64,000 bases of DNA, taken from Toxonevra muliebris (taxonomy: Eukaryota > Arthropoda > Insecta > Diptera > Pallopteridae). The position numbers and the translations under genes are program-made. Positions 35,655 to 47,306 of this stretch are shown piece by piece; the stretch's first letter is position 1; the number at the start of each line of letters is the position of its first letter. The stretch lies in NCBI GenBank assembly GCA_963691655.1, contig OY829326.1:35429989-35493988 (forward strand). Reading direction: 5' to 3'. Below the pieces are notes generated by a model. It saw nothing but the letters and a program-made list of their open reading frames with translations. It had not been told where the DNA came from and searched no databases.

Positions 35655-36410
35655 ACTCATTAATGTCGGATGGGTATTTAAATACCCAAAGAAGAGTGTT
35701 GGCAAGAAATTGAATATCTCCGGATTGTAGCAAATATCGGGCTCACGCTTTTCTTTATTAAATTAAGAAAGAATGGAGCTAAAAATTATTTCTAGCTAGT
35801 TAGGTAGAATTCCAACGCTTTCCTGCCTTTCTCCAAGGTCAAACTTAGCGAATTTTTAAAAACCTAAAAATTTATATATAAAAAAATAGTGAAAAATGGG
35901 TTAATAGAGGAAAATTGTCATGGATTTTTACCCATCTGTGCCCTTCATTGATTACACAAAAAAAAATCGCGATCCCCGAGTCTCTGGAGCCAATTTCCTG
36001 GTTTGAGTATTTAAATACCCAACTGGCAAAACGCTCAACAAAATGTTCAAATAATATGAAAAAACAGTTTTTATAAAACTCTAATTGAAAAAAATTAATT
36101 AAAAAAATAAAAAGTATATTATTTCAACAAATAAACTATTTAGCGTTTTTGAGATTTTTTGTTGGCCTTGTACTCCATTATGGTAGTCAAAGAAGCATTT
36201 TTTGGAATGCAGAAATGCTTCACAATTTTTGTAACCAAATTCTGTTTTGACATCACATTGGCAAAAACGGGCACGTTTTGTCATTTTTTGTACTAGATGA
36301 CTCGCTCTATCTGTGCGTAACAGATAACAAAAGAATCCTGCCATATAAAGAATTTCATGTAAGCCAAGAACCCAGAAAAGCCGGTTGGGTATTTAAATAC
36401 CCATTCTAAA
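35655..36410 (-). mobile_element. piggyBac-type relic with repeated 16-bp palindrome
   Basis: The palindrome gggtatttaaataccc occurs at about 35671 and 36387, and with one mismatch at about 36005. Between the outer two lies, on the minus strand, the remnant of a piggyBac-type C-terminal cysteine-rich domain (36344-36099). A ttaa lies at 35652, just outside the left palindrome, as expected for piggyBac insertion, but the right-hand boundary was not found. Most of the transposase is missing. Confidence 0.55.
36099..36344 (-). pseudogene. piggyBac-type cysteine-rich C-terminal domain fragment
   Basis: The short frame contains KRARFCQCDVKTEFGYKNCE followed by AFLHSKKCFFDYHNG. The series C-x-C, then C, then C-F, then Y-H agrees with the RING/PHD-like cysteine-rich tail of piggyBac transposases (family wording like KRCRVC, Y-C, C-F-x-x-YH). 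The catalytic DDD core is absent. One would expect about 500 more residues upstream, where only non-coding sequence and a palindrome are found. Confidence 0.55.
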
Positions 36411-36779
36411 TCGACGAAATGTGTGAAGTTACCATTCTGAAATTTAGCAAGGCAACTTCTATTGCTAGGCTTGCCATAATTTTTCCGGTCTAGTTCCTGA
36501 ATTTTAAATTATCTCTTAAAACTCAAAGTAAAAAATACTGAAGAGCAAAAACAATTCATATACTTAATAAAATAAAAATAAAATAATGCACAAGCATAAT
36601 AGGTACATCATTTTATGAAATTTAAAAAAAAAGCCATGGGTTTAAAAAGCAAAAAATGTTCATACATTCTGTCTAAGATGAAGTGGACTATCCTAAGAGT
36701 GTCTGGTAAAAATATCGTGGCAAACGGATGCTTTATTTCAAAGAAGTTTGATTTGAAACAACTTGCAGCCCAAGTTTAA

Positions 36780-37345
36780 TGTAGAAAAAACGATTCAAAA
36801 CAGGACTTACTCATAAAAAGAAATGGGAAGGTATATCTAAAGAAATAGATCAGCATATGATTAAATGGTTCTATAACTGAAGAAAGGGCCAGTGTAGGAG
36901 TATCTGGGCCGAGCATAAAATACCCTAAGCCTATGAGTAGATACACCAGTATCTTTCATGCGAAAATACACACGATTGACAGGTGTGCATGCTTTAATCT
37001 CAAGCGCAACAACTGGAATCCGACTGACGAGATTTGCCAAAATCGTATGCATGTTCAAATTATAAGTAAAGTTTTTATGTATTGCAAAAAATCACAAATT
37101 ATGACCGGAATCAAAATATTGTGTTCTACTGCAATCCTAACCGTTAGTCAAGAGGCTACCAATGCACTTATATCTCAACAGAAACCCTCAAGGCAGGTAA
37201 TGGAGTGTATTGATACGATTGGTTTACATAATAGTATTTTGATTCTTTGAGTTCCACTGCATATTGGAATTAAAGTGAATGCAGCTGCGGATACACCAGC
37301 AAAAAAAGGAGCATCAACTTCTTTTGTAGATTCAGAACCGGAATC
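36780..37345 (+). pseudogene. LINE RNase H relic inside a hAT element
   Basis: Plus-strand pieces in order are PKFNVEKTIQNRTYS (matching NFEKHF in the 4098 copy), NGSITEERASVGVSGPSIKY, then RYTSIFHAKIHTIDRCACF (RNase H Glu region, with Glu replaced by Lys), and HIGIKVNAAADTPAKKGAST near 37265 (normally GHxGIxGNExADxxAK). The first catalytic Asp is lost in a small deletion just before NGS. Several stops interrupt the frame. The closest relative in the window by wording is the LINE at 4098, but the two differ enough to be separate subfamilies. Confidence 0.65.
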
Positions 37346-37534
37346 CATAACCTAAAACGCTTCAAGGAATGTATGAAGTTGTCAAAGAATAGTCTTAAAA
37401 TCATTACAGTAATTCTAACAGTACATTTTAGGTTGAGGGTCAGTAGTAAGTCATCATACATCGAAACTATGTTTCTGTATCCACTATACAAACAGCGGCA
37501 GAACGCAGTTCATTTTTAATTGAGTTGTGTACAG

Positions 37535-38556
37535 CAGCGCCGTAGCCAGAAATTATTTTCGGGGGGGCGGGCGATGAAAATATTCAAAAATATTTTTTAT
37601 CAAACTGATTTTTAAATACAATAAATTAAATCGATGATACATTTGATGGACCCTATAAAATTAAAATTTTAGTAAATATTTTCCGATTTTTTTAATCTGC
37701 CAAAAGTGACAAAAAACTCACAGAATAATCAAATTAAGTTTTTTCAAATAAATATTATGCAACATTGTAATGCAGTTTTTTTTATCGTGAAGGACATAAT
37801 TTCATTAACTCATTGACTTCCCACTACTGACGATGTACCCAACCTCAAAAAAATTATCCAAAATAGTAGTGGCTCATTTTTTTCAAAAGATCATCATTGG
37901 GAATTTGAGCCATTATCAATGATAAGGAACCCAAAGGAGATTGAGATCTTTCGTGGTGCTCTGACCAATAATGCGTTAAAAAATTAATAATATTTTAAGA
38001 TTGCCTACTAAACTGCATGGGTTTTGCTAATAAGATGGAGTTTTTGCGAAAGAATTTTTCACGTTGAACACGAATCTGAGGTCAAAAACTTCCCATCACG
38101 TCACCATTTAAGAAAAAAGTGGGGTTCAAGCAAGTCTAATTTTACAAGGATCCGATAATTTTTTCTATTTTTTATTAACTTTTAAACTTTTCAAACTGAT
38201 TCAGGACGAAACTTTAAATCAAAAACAGTTACTGACCTAGAAAAACTATGAATGCAGGAGTGCTCAGTATCAACTTCTCTTTTTGAATCCGTAGTCAAAC
38301 CTCATGTCGAAGAAAACAAAACGGATTTGATCGCATAGTGTAACTAAGATTTCAAATTTATTTTTTATATATGACTTTTTAGAAAAAAAACCGATGGAAG
38401 TAAAAAATATCGTTAAATAGATTTTATTTTGACTTTTTCTCCATCCATTGGCAATTAATCTCCAAAATTAGAATAAAGTTTCCACATTTCGGGGGGGAGG
38501 GGAGGGGGAGGGGAGGGCCAGAACCCCCCAAAACCTCCCCCCTAAATACGGCCTTG
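37535..38556. mobile_element. hAT element (cagcgccgtagcc ... ggcctt g ends), nested
   Basis: A perfect 8-bp duplication, gtgtacag, lies at 37527-37534 and 38557-38564. The left end reads cagcgccgtagccagaaat. The right end reversed reads caaggccgtatttaggggg. The same two ends occur in the reverse orientation at 46826-47306, so both are members of one family. G-rich runs lie just inside each end. No open frame of note is present. Confidence 0.9.
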
Positions 38557-38775
38557 GTGTACAGGATGACATACTAAATAGTCAACAAATAAAAATGGTC
38601 GAAAAATGTAGCAATAAAAACACTAAATATAAAAGCCGTCAGATCTAAAAAGGTTTATTTCATTGTTATTTCTCAAGCGCCTGACAAAATACGATACCGA
38701 ACAAAATTCCTGACAAAGTATCCATTGCCTGACTATCAGGCCTAATTCCTGACGTATGGCAAGCCTATCTATTGC

Positions 38776-40250
38776 CTATGTGAACATCTCCAACGATTTT
38801 TAAGAAAATCATGCTGCGGGATCTATGGGCAGGCTTTAATGTGCTAAACCAGCAATAAACCTCAAACACTAATCCTTTCATCATTGCACTGTATGACTAA
38901 CAACCAGTTTTTTTGGTGTAGTTTTTGGTATTTTAGGTTTGCTGATTGCGATGATGATTTCAAAATTTCGCTGCTTTTCGAGAAAAATTTATTCCGTAAT
39001 TATTTTTTTTTTTGGGTAATGTGTTTCTTTCTAACTGTTTAATTTTTTTAAGTTATAAGATCCAGTTTCTAGTTGACTTTTTATCGAGCTATGTGAGCTA
39101 TAAAGTGTAAATTACAATTTTGAAATTTAAATTTAGTGCATGACAACTGAAATCGAATGCTTTTCACAGTTCTAAATATTTCTATGATTTTGTGAATATT
39201 TTAGTTATTTTGCTTCATGTAGATTGCAATTTTTTTTCGTAATATTTACCTACCTCAAAATTCGTTTGTATGTAATATCTACATAAATATTTCAAAATAC
39301 TTATTTATAACCTTTTCTTATTTATTTCTTTACAGTTCGCGTTTTTTCAACATTTGTGGTAAGTCAACATACCGTTATATGCATTTATCTACTTATACAA
39401 ACTTATGTACATTTCATTCCTATTGGAATGTTGCTAAAGTTAAATTCGAATATCTAAAACCGTGACAGCATAAATGCGGACGTCAATTATAAGTATGTAT
39501 ATATGTTTGTATGTATGTTATATGTAAAATAAATGCAGTCAAATTTATGTATCTCATTGAACAAATATCTCACAGGTGATATATCTTGAACTAGTCTACG
39601 CAATAACAGCATGTTGAATGTGGTTTTTGTGTGTGCATGCCACAAAAGCCAAGAGAGATAGAGAAAAAAAATTGACATTTTGACATGTAGTCGTACTAGA
39701 AAAATTCGCTAAAAAGATTTTAGATATCAACAAAGAAATAATAAAAGGAAACGCATACATACCCACATACCGTGGAATATTAAACTTACAGGTTGTTGCA
39801 AATGCCTAAGCTAGTGCATTTGCGATATGTAGCAATATAGCTTTGTATTGTATGTATGAATGTAGTTTAATGTTATCTCTTGGAGATATACATTGTACGT
39901 ATATACGTACATATGCAAAATATGCCAGCTAAATAAATTATGGAAAATCGAAAAATGCTATTACTTACTTACATACTGCAATTCGTCGCTGCTAAAGGAT
40001 AAAGAAGGAGATATAAAAATCGCCCAGTTGGTTTTATGCATTGACTTTTTTTTTGTTTTTTTAACATTGAACGAAATATTAGGACAAGACAGCCCGATTG
40101 GCAATCGGACATGTACAGATACATAAAAACAGACAGACAGGCAGATGGACAGACATACAAATGAACAAACAAACAAGCAAACAAACAGTTGCAATAACAG
40201 CAGAACAACAACAGTAAAAAAGCAGAATAAAACTACACCGATAGTGCATA
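38776..40250. other. gene-free stretch with (TATG)n and a possible micro-exon
   Basis: The stretch has (tatg)n near 39500 and 39850 and (acag)n/(aaac)n near 40125-40190. A splice-flanked 23-nt segment at 39336 is listed separately. No protein family is visible. Confidence 0.5.
39336..39358 (+). other. candidate micro-exon
   Basis: A pyrimidine-rich tract ending tttctttacag is followed by 23 nt (ttcgcgttttttcaacattt plus gtg) and then gtaagt, a consensus donor. Both splice sites are strong for their type, but the segment is only 23 nt long, its flanking exons are not identified, and chance cannot be excluded. Confidence 0.25.
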
Positions 40251-40751
40251 TACAGTGACTCGCAAAACTGCTCACTAGGTACAAAATTTTTTGAGGCACG
40301 ATAACTAAACCATAAATGTTGAAAGATTGATTGTTATTCATCGAGATTGATACCAAGAAAATCATTTTTTTGTGAAAATACCAAAAATACCTTAATTGGC
40401 GATTTTATTAAATTTTTTTAACCATTATTTTTTGGAAATGCCAGTATTCTATAATTGCTTTTTATCAATAAAAATGGATAAAGTTAATTAGTGCCGCATG
40501 AGAGTCCAAGTATTGGTATTTTTACAAATCGGGAAGGAGATTGTTAATTTGGTTCAGAACTAATCCAATCTTTGATACACATCAGGCACCATTTAATAAT
40601 ATCCGATTTAAAAAATTCATTTCTTGATTTGGTTTTTATTCATAAAATACAATTACAGATTTTGGTTGGCTACGATGGCTATTCCAAAACTAACCTATTG
40701 TGGGTAGTAATCACGGTTGACCGTTTTCGGTTTTTGAAAACGGGACAGACC

Positions 40752-41410
40752 ATGTTCCCATTGAGCCGAAATTGCGTGGTTTCGGCAAATGGTTCCGAAC
40801 GAAACTTCAATCGTTATCATTATGATTGCTATGGTTTCGTTTGACAGTTCATTGTTTATTTCTTGTTGTAAAATGCCGCCGGCTAATATTTTTGCTAATA
40901 TTGAATAAATTTGAACACGAAAAGAATCAAAATAAAAAACAAAGTATTTAGCAACAAAAAAAAAGTGTGTAGGAAAAAGCACCAATTCTTTTCACTTCAA
41001 CCGCAGTCGCTATGCAGCTCCTCCTCCATTTGTTCATATGTATGACCGTTTTTTTCCCCCTAAGCAGCTCCTCCACCTTTCCGCCCATACTTGGGCTATG
41101 AGCTCCTCTTCCAGCTCACTACAAAAATTACTTTTTTTATATTTTCGTTTTTCCATATTAATCAAGTTGTAAGCAAAGCAAAACGTAAGTGTCAGAATAG
41201 AGCGCATTCATTTTAATATTCATTTCAGTGAACACATTCAGGGTTGCATTAGATTTTTGCGTGGTTTCGACTGCGGTTTCGTTGAAACCAACTCATTTCC
41301 ATGGTTTCGTTTGACATACTTTTATATGACGAAGTTGAGCATTTCAGCGCAGTTTCATCCGAAACCACGGATATGGTCGAAACCACGAAATTTGGGATCA
41401 GTGGGAACAT
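40752..41410. mobile_element. unclassified TIR element with GGTTTCG repeats
   Basis: The left end atgttcccattgagccgaaa and the inverse of the right end atgttcccactgatcccaaa agree over about 34 bp, continuing with ttgcgtggtttcg or ttcgtggtttcg. Inside both ends the word ggtttcg is repeated in both orientations, including atggtttcgtttgaca at 40830 and 41303. No open frame is convincing. No target duplication was found, so the superfamily is unknown. Confidence 0.6.
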
Positions 41411-41460
41411 AGCATTACACATATGTAAAACTCACTAAGGTTAACGTCTTTTATTTGGAC

Positions 41461-41985
41461 ATAGATAGAGATAGATAGATTAGAATGGGTGTGATGTACT
41501 ACGACCTTAAGAGATCTATTGCACCCCGATAGTAACCTGTTTAAAGGTTGTCAGACAAGCCAATCTTGCTGAGGAATTTCAGTAACTGATGTAGCTTTAA
41601 GGCTATGATATCCCCACTACTTGGGTGGTAGTGCCCCAAGTATATCTTCCTCCTGCGAGTGAGTGCTTCGCAGTACATTAGGATGTGTTCGGAGGTTTCC
41701 TTGTCATCTTTACAGAATCTACAAGTGTTGTCCTGACATAAACCTATGCCCATTATTAGCCTCAGTTGACTTTTATTTAACTTAAGACAGAGAGCTGCTC
41801 TGCTGGGATCGAATTTCCCAATTAGTAGCTTTGACAGTCTTAGCTTTGGAAGGAGTGTTCAGTAGGATGATCTGGTATTTTGTTCCTCTTCTTTTAGCGT
41901 GCCTTTTAAGGTTTGAATTCCTATACGTAACCACGGTTCTGGCCGCTGCGTTTCTTGCCAGGTTCGGTTGTCTATGGTAAGAAAA
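41461..41985 (-). mobile_element. second copy of the 4098-type LINE, 5'-truncated
   Basis: The minus strand repeats the 3' part of the LINE at 4098: the RNase H tail (RIGIQTLKG), KSQLRLIMG, the knuckle CRFCKDDKETSEHILMYCEAL and the end LLKFLSKIGLSDNL (41753-41541). The 3' UTR follows with a (tatc)n tail at 41481-41461. About 15 codons present in the other copy between LRLIMG and GLCQ are missing in frame, and some 15 nt are missing near 41945. The knuckle here keeps the final Cys that is Arg in the other copy. A target duplication was not identified. Confidence 0.85.
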
Positions 41986-42795
41986 TACTAGCTGAGTTTG
42001 TCAAATTTGGCGCAAAGCAAAAGTTTTAGCTCCACGTCAGTTTTGGTATTATATCTACTAGAATTTATATCTACTAAATTTTTTATCATATCTACCTACC
42101 TTTCTCAAACATAGTATGTCGACAAAATTTTATAGGATACGATGGATAGCCAATAATGTTGGCAAATCAAAAACTAACAACTCAGATAAGTTTTTATTCA
42201 TCCAGATTAACACAACGGCAAAACAATTTTTAAAACCAGATAATTTATAAAAAACCGCGTCCGAAATTTTGATTTTTCGATTTTTTTTTTCAGCCAAAAA
42301 TTTTTGAAATTCCACAGCTTTTGTTATTGCTCTTTTATAAATACAAACATAACGCAAACAGAATATTTCAAATCGGATAATGTGTATTGGTGCCATAAGA
42401 TGGTTTAGAAGTTTCGACCAAAATTTACACTGTTTAAAAAACTTTTGCTAAATTTCTAAGAACTTCTATACAATCTTTGAACATTGTCTGCTATAAACAA
42501 AAAATATTTTATACCTAAATATTTTTATGCGATTTTAGAAAAAAGTTTTTTATTGCGTTATCATATAGATACAACACTCAAGGGGACAGAAATCAGTACC
42601 CTTAAAGAATCAGAATTTGAAAAAAATGTTGGCTGAAAAATAAAATAAATATAAAAATTTTTGTTGAAATTTTGAAACTTTCAACTGACTTGAAGATTTC
42701 ATCCAATTCCAAACAATTGTTTCCCTCTATTTCTTTTCACATATGTGATCAGTAATCACGGCTCAAAATCATGAACAGTTTTGTGACTCACTGTA

Positions 42796-43381
42796 CATGA
42801 ATGCATGTTGGCATGACCAGCAGCAGCATTTACTATGTAGTAGCAGCAGAAACAGCCTTATATATGCAAATGCATTGAGCAATATCCTAGATACAATATC
42901 AATTCACATGTGGATGTACTTATATATGTATATGTGTATGTTTATGTGTGTCTATATACGATGAACTGGTTCAGAGCACTTTAGCAGCAATGGTATATTT
43001 TGTAGTACCATTGCCATTTTTAAAAATGTATATATGGAATTTGAATAGCTAGCTGGTGCTGCCGCTAGTACTGCCATCATTGCACTATAGCTGCTGGCGT
43101 TTAGTTTATTTGTTTTTGTTTCCTTTTTTATTTTTCCTTTTGCTGCAGCTCTTGAATATATACAATTGCACGTATCTGTGAGATATCAATAGACTTTTCT
43201 CACCATTCACCATCCAAATGTTCAAAACTGGCAGACACACGCACATTTGAAGCAGCAACACGCTCGTTGTGTGCCACTCGTTTCTGCTTCAACCAAATTT
43301 AATATTACGTGCTTAGAATTTCAAATACTTTTAATTGCACTTCACAGCATACGGTGTGAACTAATAAATTATTTATTAAAC

Positions 43382-43418
<37 letters not shown>

Positions 43419-44145
43419 TAAAAATTGAAAAAAAATAAAAAGTCCAAAGAAACACACAACACAAAACCTGCATTCATTTACTTAGACAGTAGTTAAGTCA
43501 GTCAGTCAGTTGTTCGAGCAGTTAGGCAAGTCAGTCAGTTCGTCAATCAGTCGGGAATGTTAAAAGGATATTAATGTGAATTAGCATACGTTGTGCGCGC
43601 ATGTTCATAATTTAATTGGAATTCATGTAATATCAAATGACCGTATGTACTTGCAAGCAAATTCAAGAGATTGTGGTAATTACACATCGGCAGACATTTG
43701 GTTAATGAATGAATGAATAAACACACATTCATACATAGATATATATTCATGCCATTGCTGTCATTCCATATTTGCAGTTGAACTCACTCAGACTATGAAC
43801 GGACATGTATTGTTGTCAATTCATTCGTTAATTTGGAATGTGCCATGTTGCGTTATTCTGTCGCACACATGTCACACGTCACATGCACATACATACATAC
43901 ATACTGATGGACGAACTGACAATTTCAACACTTGTTTGCTAACATTTCAGTTTGGTTTTTCTTTCTTTTTTTGTCAATTGAATTTTGTTTGCTCGAAACT
44001 AGTAATTTTATTTTTAGACATCGCCAAAACTTCTGCAATATTATAATTTTTTAGGAGCAAATATTGGCCTAGGTAGAAAGCTTTTTTTTAACTGCTATCT
44101 CCTGATGTAAAAAAGCATATCTGCCCTTATTTTGCTCGGTGAAAT
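42796..44145. other. gene-free stretch with microsatellites
   Basis: Contains (gca)n near 42822, (ga)n at 43387-43414, (agtc)n near 43495-43550 and (tacatacatac)n near 43885. No gene is supported. Confidence 0.55.
43387..43414. repeat. (GA)n microsatellite
   Basis: GA dinucleotide run of fourteen units. Confidence 0.95.
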
Positions 44146-44149
44146 TGCT

Positions 44150-45000
44150 ACTAAATGGGTCCCAGCTAAAATGGTCTTATGACTGGGAATTCCCATTATA
44201 TCAATATTAAACCTATAACTGAAAGTGGGAGCAACTTCTTACGTTGGTTATTTACTTTAGAGGATATTAAATCTGGGTCTAGAATTTGAGTACCTGATTG
44301 TCAGATTGTGAAAAATTCTATTTTAATCTTACCTTAAACTTTAGTCAGTGATTTGTAAGCTTTTCTTATTGCCGGAATTTCAGTCGGGAAAAAACTAGCC
44401 TCTTCCGGTATTCGAAAAAATTATGTGTTCTGAGTAGACTCCTGCACCGATTTCCCAGTCTATTTTGAACTAGCCAGTGTAGAATACTATCTCGAAACTA
44501 ATTCCTCCTATCTGTTCTTATTGGAGAAAAAATCTCGAAACCCTTCGTGAAGTTGAATTCGGGTTTCTGAGATTTGTGTTAGGTAAAATAAATATGATAG
44601 AACTATTTCAAAAATCGCATGTTTACAGCTTAGGTTGGGCATTAACCGAGGCTAGTCCTTGATACTAATGGTACATATGTCAGAATTGGACTGATAATGG
44701 CTGTTTTTAACCAGAATTTTACGGATGGGCAGAGCTCCTATTTTTCCCGAGCATTCTTTTGCAGGTTTATAAGACCTTTCTGAACTTTTTTTCAATGTAG
44801 ATTTTCCAACCGAGCTTAAAGTCATGGACAACTTTTAGGTATTTGATGTTCCTTGATGGATTTAGTTTATACCCACCAATTTGAAGAGTAAAGCCAAATA
44901 ACTTGCTTTGTGGGGAACAACATCAGTTCTGTTTTTTGATTTACTTCCAAGTCAGACCTGGCAGCCCAGCCGCTAAAGAAATTAAAAGTCCGTTCCATTA
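44150..45000 (-). pseudogene. decayed LINE reverse transcriptase (I/R1-type)
   Basis: On the minus strand, about 45000-44860 reads as QKTELMLFPTKQ, matching the family block NPSKTELVLFTRK after the YxDD palm. The end of the thumb, near 44690-44650, reads KTAIISPILTYVPLV, matching YTAIIRPILTYGALVW. Stops and frameshifts separate the pieces. The catalytic YxDD itself lies upstream and was not found. The region between is consistent with a reverse transcriptase in length (about 60 codons between blocks). No RNase H follows to the left. It is an old truncated relic, different from the LINEs at 4098 and 26181. Confidence 0.55.
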
Positions 45001-46817
45001 GTTAAGTGAAGTGAAGTTAAGTTAAATTGGAAAAACGAAAACTTTTTTTGATCCTGTCAATCAATTATATTCATTACAAAAGTATACATGGACATGGTTT
45101 TGGACCCGAAAAATGAATGAGTTTTTTCATATTAGGAAATATTTTTGAGATCTTAAAGAAAACATCAGTTATCTCAGAGATACGATTAGATATGCAGAAG
45201 ATATACAGATTTATCCGTTGTTAACGTTACGAATCCATAATTAGAATTATTTATATTCTGGAATACATTCGGAAACGAATTTAGTACTACTTCATTAGAA
45301 ATAACAAATAAGTATTTCGTTATTAGTTTTTTTTTTGCGCTTTAGAATTCTGACCTGAACTTGTAGCTACTATTTAGTTCGTAACTGTTGAATTGTAGAA
45401 TAATGGTAGATCACACAAACACAAACTAAGCAAATATAATTAATTTAAAATAAAGATCTTCTTAATGTTTATTATTATTTTAAATTTAAATAATGTGATA
45501 AAATTATTTGCGACGATGACGTTGTCCAGATAAAAAATTTTAATGCATATATGTATAGTAAAAATCAGTGAAACAACTTTGCACAGATTTGCATATAGAT
45601 ATAATACAAGCCATTTTACCATATACTAAAAAATATGTATAAAAATCATTAAACCAAGTTAACACACACTGGAAGCTGGAAGAGACGTGATTATAACAAG
45701 TTTTTCTCCCCCCGCCAAACCACAAGTAAACGTAATTGCAAAATTTGTTCAGCCTTAAATTAACAAGTTTTTTTCTTCTCCATATTGTTTATTTGTTGAT
45801 TTTATGTCATTGATAGCGATTGCACATTTTTCTTGTTGTTAATTGTGGCATGAATGCGAGTTGCAGTAAAATAAAAGTCATAATATCAAATAGTACATAA
45901 ACTACCGAAGTTTAAAAATTGAGAGAAGGGAAAGAGAAGTGTAAACAGGTATATGGAATTCAAATTGTAGTATTTAAATGCGAAGTTTATTGTTGCTACT
46001 CAAATGTAGACAGCTTGGCTGACATCATCGTCATAGTCACTGTGATTGCTATCATCATCGTCATCATCGTAATACTAGCTACTAGTACTGGTGACTAACG
46101 TTAACATTCGCAAGTTTTCTTTATCGACGGTTGTAAACACAACATATACCGGGTGACAATTATAACGTGTGTGTGCGTAGTACATATGGTTATGTAGTTA
46201 TTTTCAGAAGTACTTCCATGAAATAGAAAAAAATTAGATCGTAGAATTTCTGAATATATCTGGTGAACCTAGCCCTATACAATATAATCAAATATAGCTT
46301 TCACAAATACCTTTAATCGATATAGAAATCGTAGAAGGGTTTTGCTGCAGGACTTCTTGATCAATTTCAGTTCGGGCTTTCTCTAATGAACGTTTAATTA
46401 TCTCTAGACAATGGTGTTCAGACTTATGAGCCTTCCTTATTATTATTGAGACTTTAAAAATCTATTAGAACTCGTACTGTGTTTGGAGAACACAGGAACT
46501 AACTTCAACAAATTGAGCATTTCCGCAAAACATCTACCATAAAAAATATCGGTAGTATAGAGTTACGCAGGCCTCGTTTCGACGATGTTCCAAGGAGTCA
46601 ATGCAGTTGGAAGCCCTACTACCCCACCCCCCCCCCCCCCCCAACGTTAAAGAGTTCGTGAAACTCCTGTCCATAAATGAAAAAAAAAAAATGCAAAATA
46701 GAAGTGATGATCAGTCGAAGAGAAATATTGGTAAATTGAGGCACTGGGCTTTGGACACTCCAAAAATGTGACGATTCCAACGAACGCAATAGAAACATAT
46801 AAAGATAGCTAGATTGG
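45001..46817. other. gene-free stretch
   Basis: Contains a (cat/cgt)n patch at 46020-46070 and a run of 16 C at 46627-46642, a rare pure poly-C in this AT-rich DNA. No gene or bounded element is seen. Confidence 0.55.
46627..46642. repeat. poly-C run (16 nt)
   Basis: Sixteen consecutive C on the plus strand, hence G16 on the minus strand. The length may be affected by sequencing error. Confidence 0.8.
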
Positions 46818-46825
46818 ATAGATAG

Positions 46826-47306
46826 CAAGGCCGTATTTAGAGGAGAGGTTTTGGGGGTTCTTAAACCCATTATTGCTCAGAGCACCGTGACTCGGATGAT
46901 CTGCTTCAATGCTGCAACTGCACAAATTTAAGGAATATAAGCCAACCTCATCTGGGTTCGTTATCATTGATAATGGTCCAAATTCTCAATGATGCCATCG
47001 AAACTATGGCCTATGCGATAAAAAAATGCATTGGAATCCACATTGAATAATTTTTATTGGAAAAAATTTAAATTGATTATTTTATGAATTTTTTGTCATT
47101 TTCGGCCATTTTTTTTTTTGAGGTTACGATTAAGAAAACTCGGAAAATTTGTCTTAAAGTTTTAAGACATTTATCTATTTTTGTCCCTAGTCTTATAGGG
47201 TCCATTAAATGCAGCATTTAAACATCAGTTTCATAAAAATTATTTATGAATATTTTCTTAAAATGAAACCCTCGCCCTACGAAAAAAAATCCTGGCTACG
47301 GCCCTG
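46826..47306. mobile_element. hAT MITE, second copy of the 37535 family
   Basis: A perfect 8-bp duplication, atagatag, lies at 46818-46825 and 47307-47314. The left end caaggccgtatttagaggag matches the inverse of the right end at 38556. The inverse of its right end, cagggccgtagccaggattt, matches the left end at 37535. The copy is 481 bp against 1022 bp for the other, so one or both are deletion derivatives. No coding sequence is present. Confidence 0.9.

Larger units (their letters stand above)
36465..38767. mobile_element. hAT element hosting a LINE and a second hAT element
   Basis: The ends are 13-bp perfect inverted repeats, taggcttgccata. They are flanked by a perfect 8-bp duplication, tctattgc, at 36457-36464 and 38768-38775. 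Near the right end the word cctgac recurs (about 38680, 38710, 38728 and 38748), consistent with subterminal transposase sites. Of the 2303 bp, most is later or captured sequence: an RNase H LINE fragment (36780 to about 37345) and a 1022-bp hAT element (37535-38556). No transposase of its own is seen, so the outer element is non-autonomous. Confidence 0.85.
40253..42793. mobile_element. Tc1-like element with long inverted arms and nested insertions
   Basis: TA at 40251-40252 and 42794-42795 flank ends that read cagtgactcgcaaaactg and, reversed, cagtgagtcacaaaactg. The arms are inverted further inside: ggcaccatttaataatatcc (40585) corresponds to the inverse of ggataatgtgtattggtgcc (42374). 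Part of the right arm (42285-42440) resembles 62705-62860 in the element at 62544, so the two are relatives. The interior contains a 659-bp TIR element (40752-41410) and a LINE fragment (41461-41985). No transposase is visible. That both ends belong to one element is an inference from repeat match, TA flanks and arm symmetry. Confidence 0.6.

Noticed and set aside
46627..46642. Poly-C run as a regulatory or quadruplex element
   Set aside because: A single homopolymer does not make a patterned quadruplex motif and may vary by sequencing error; listed only as a repeat.
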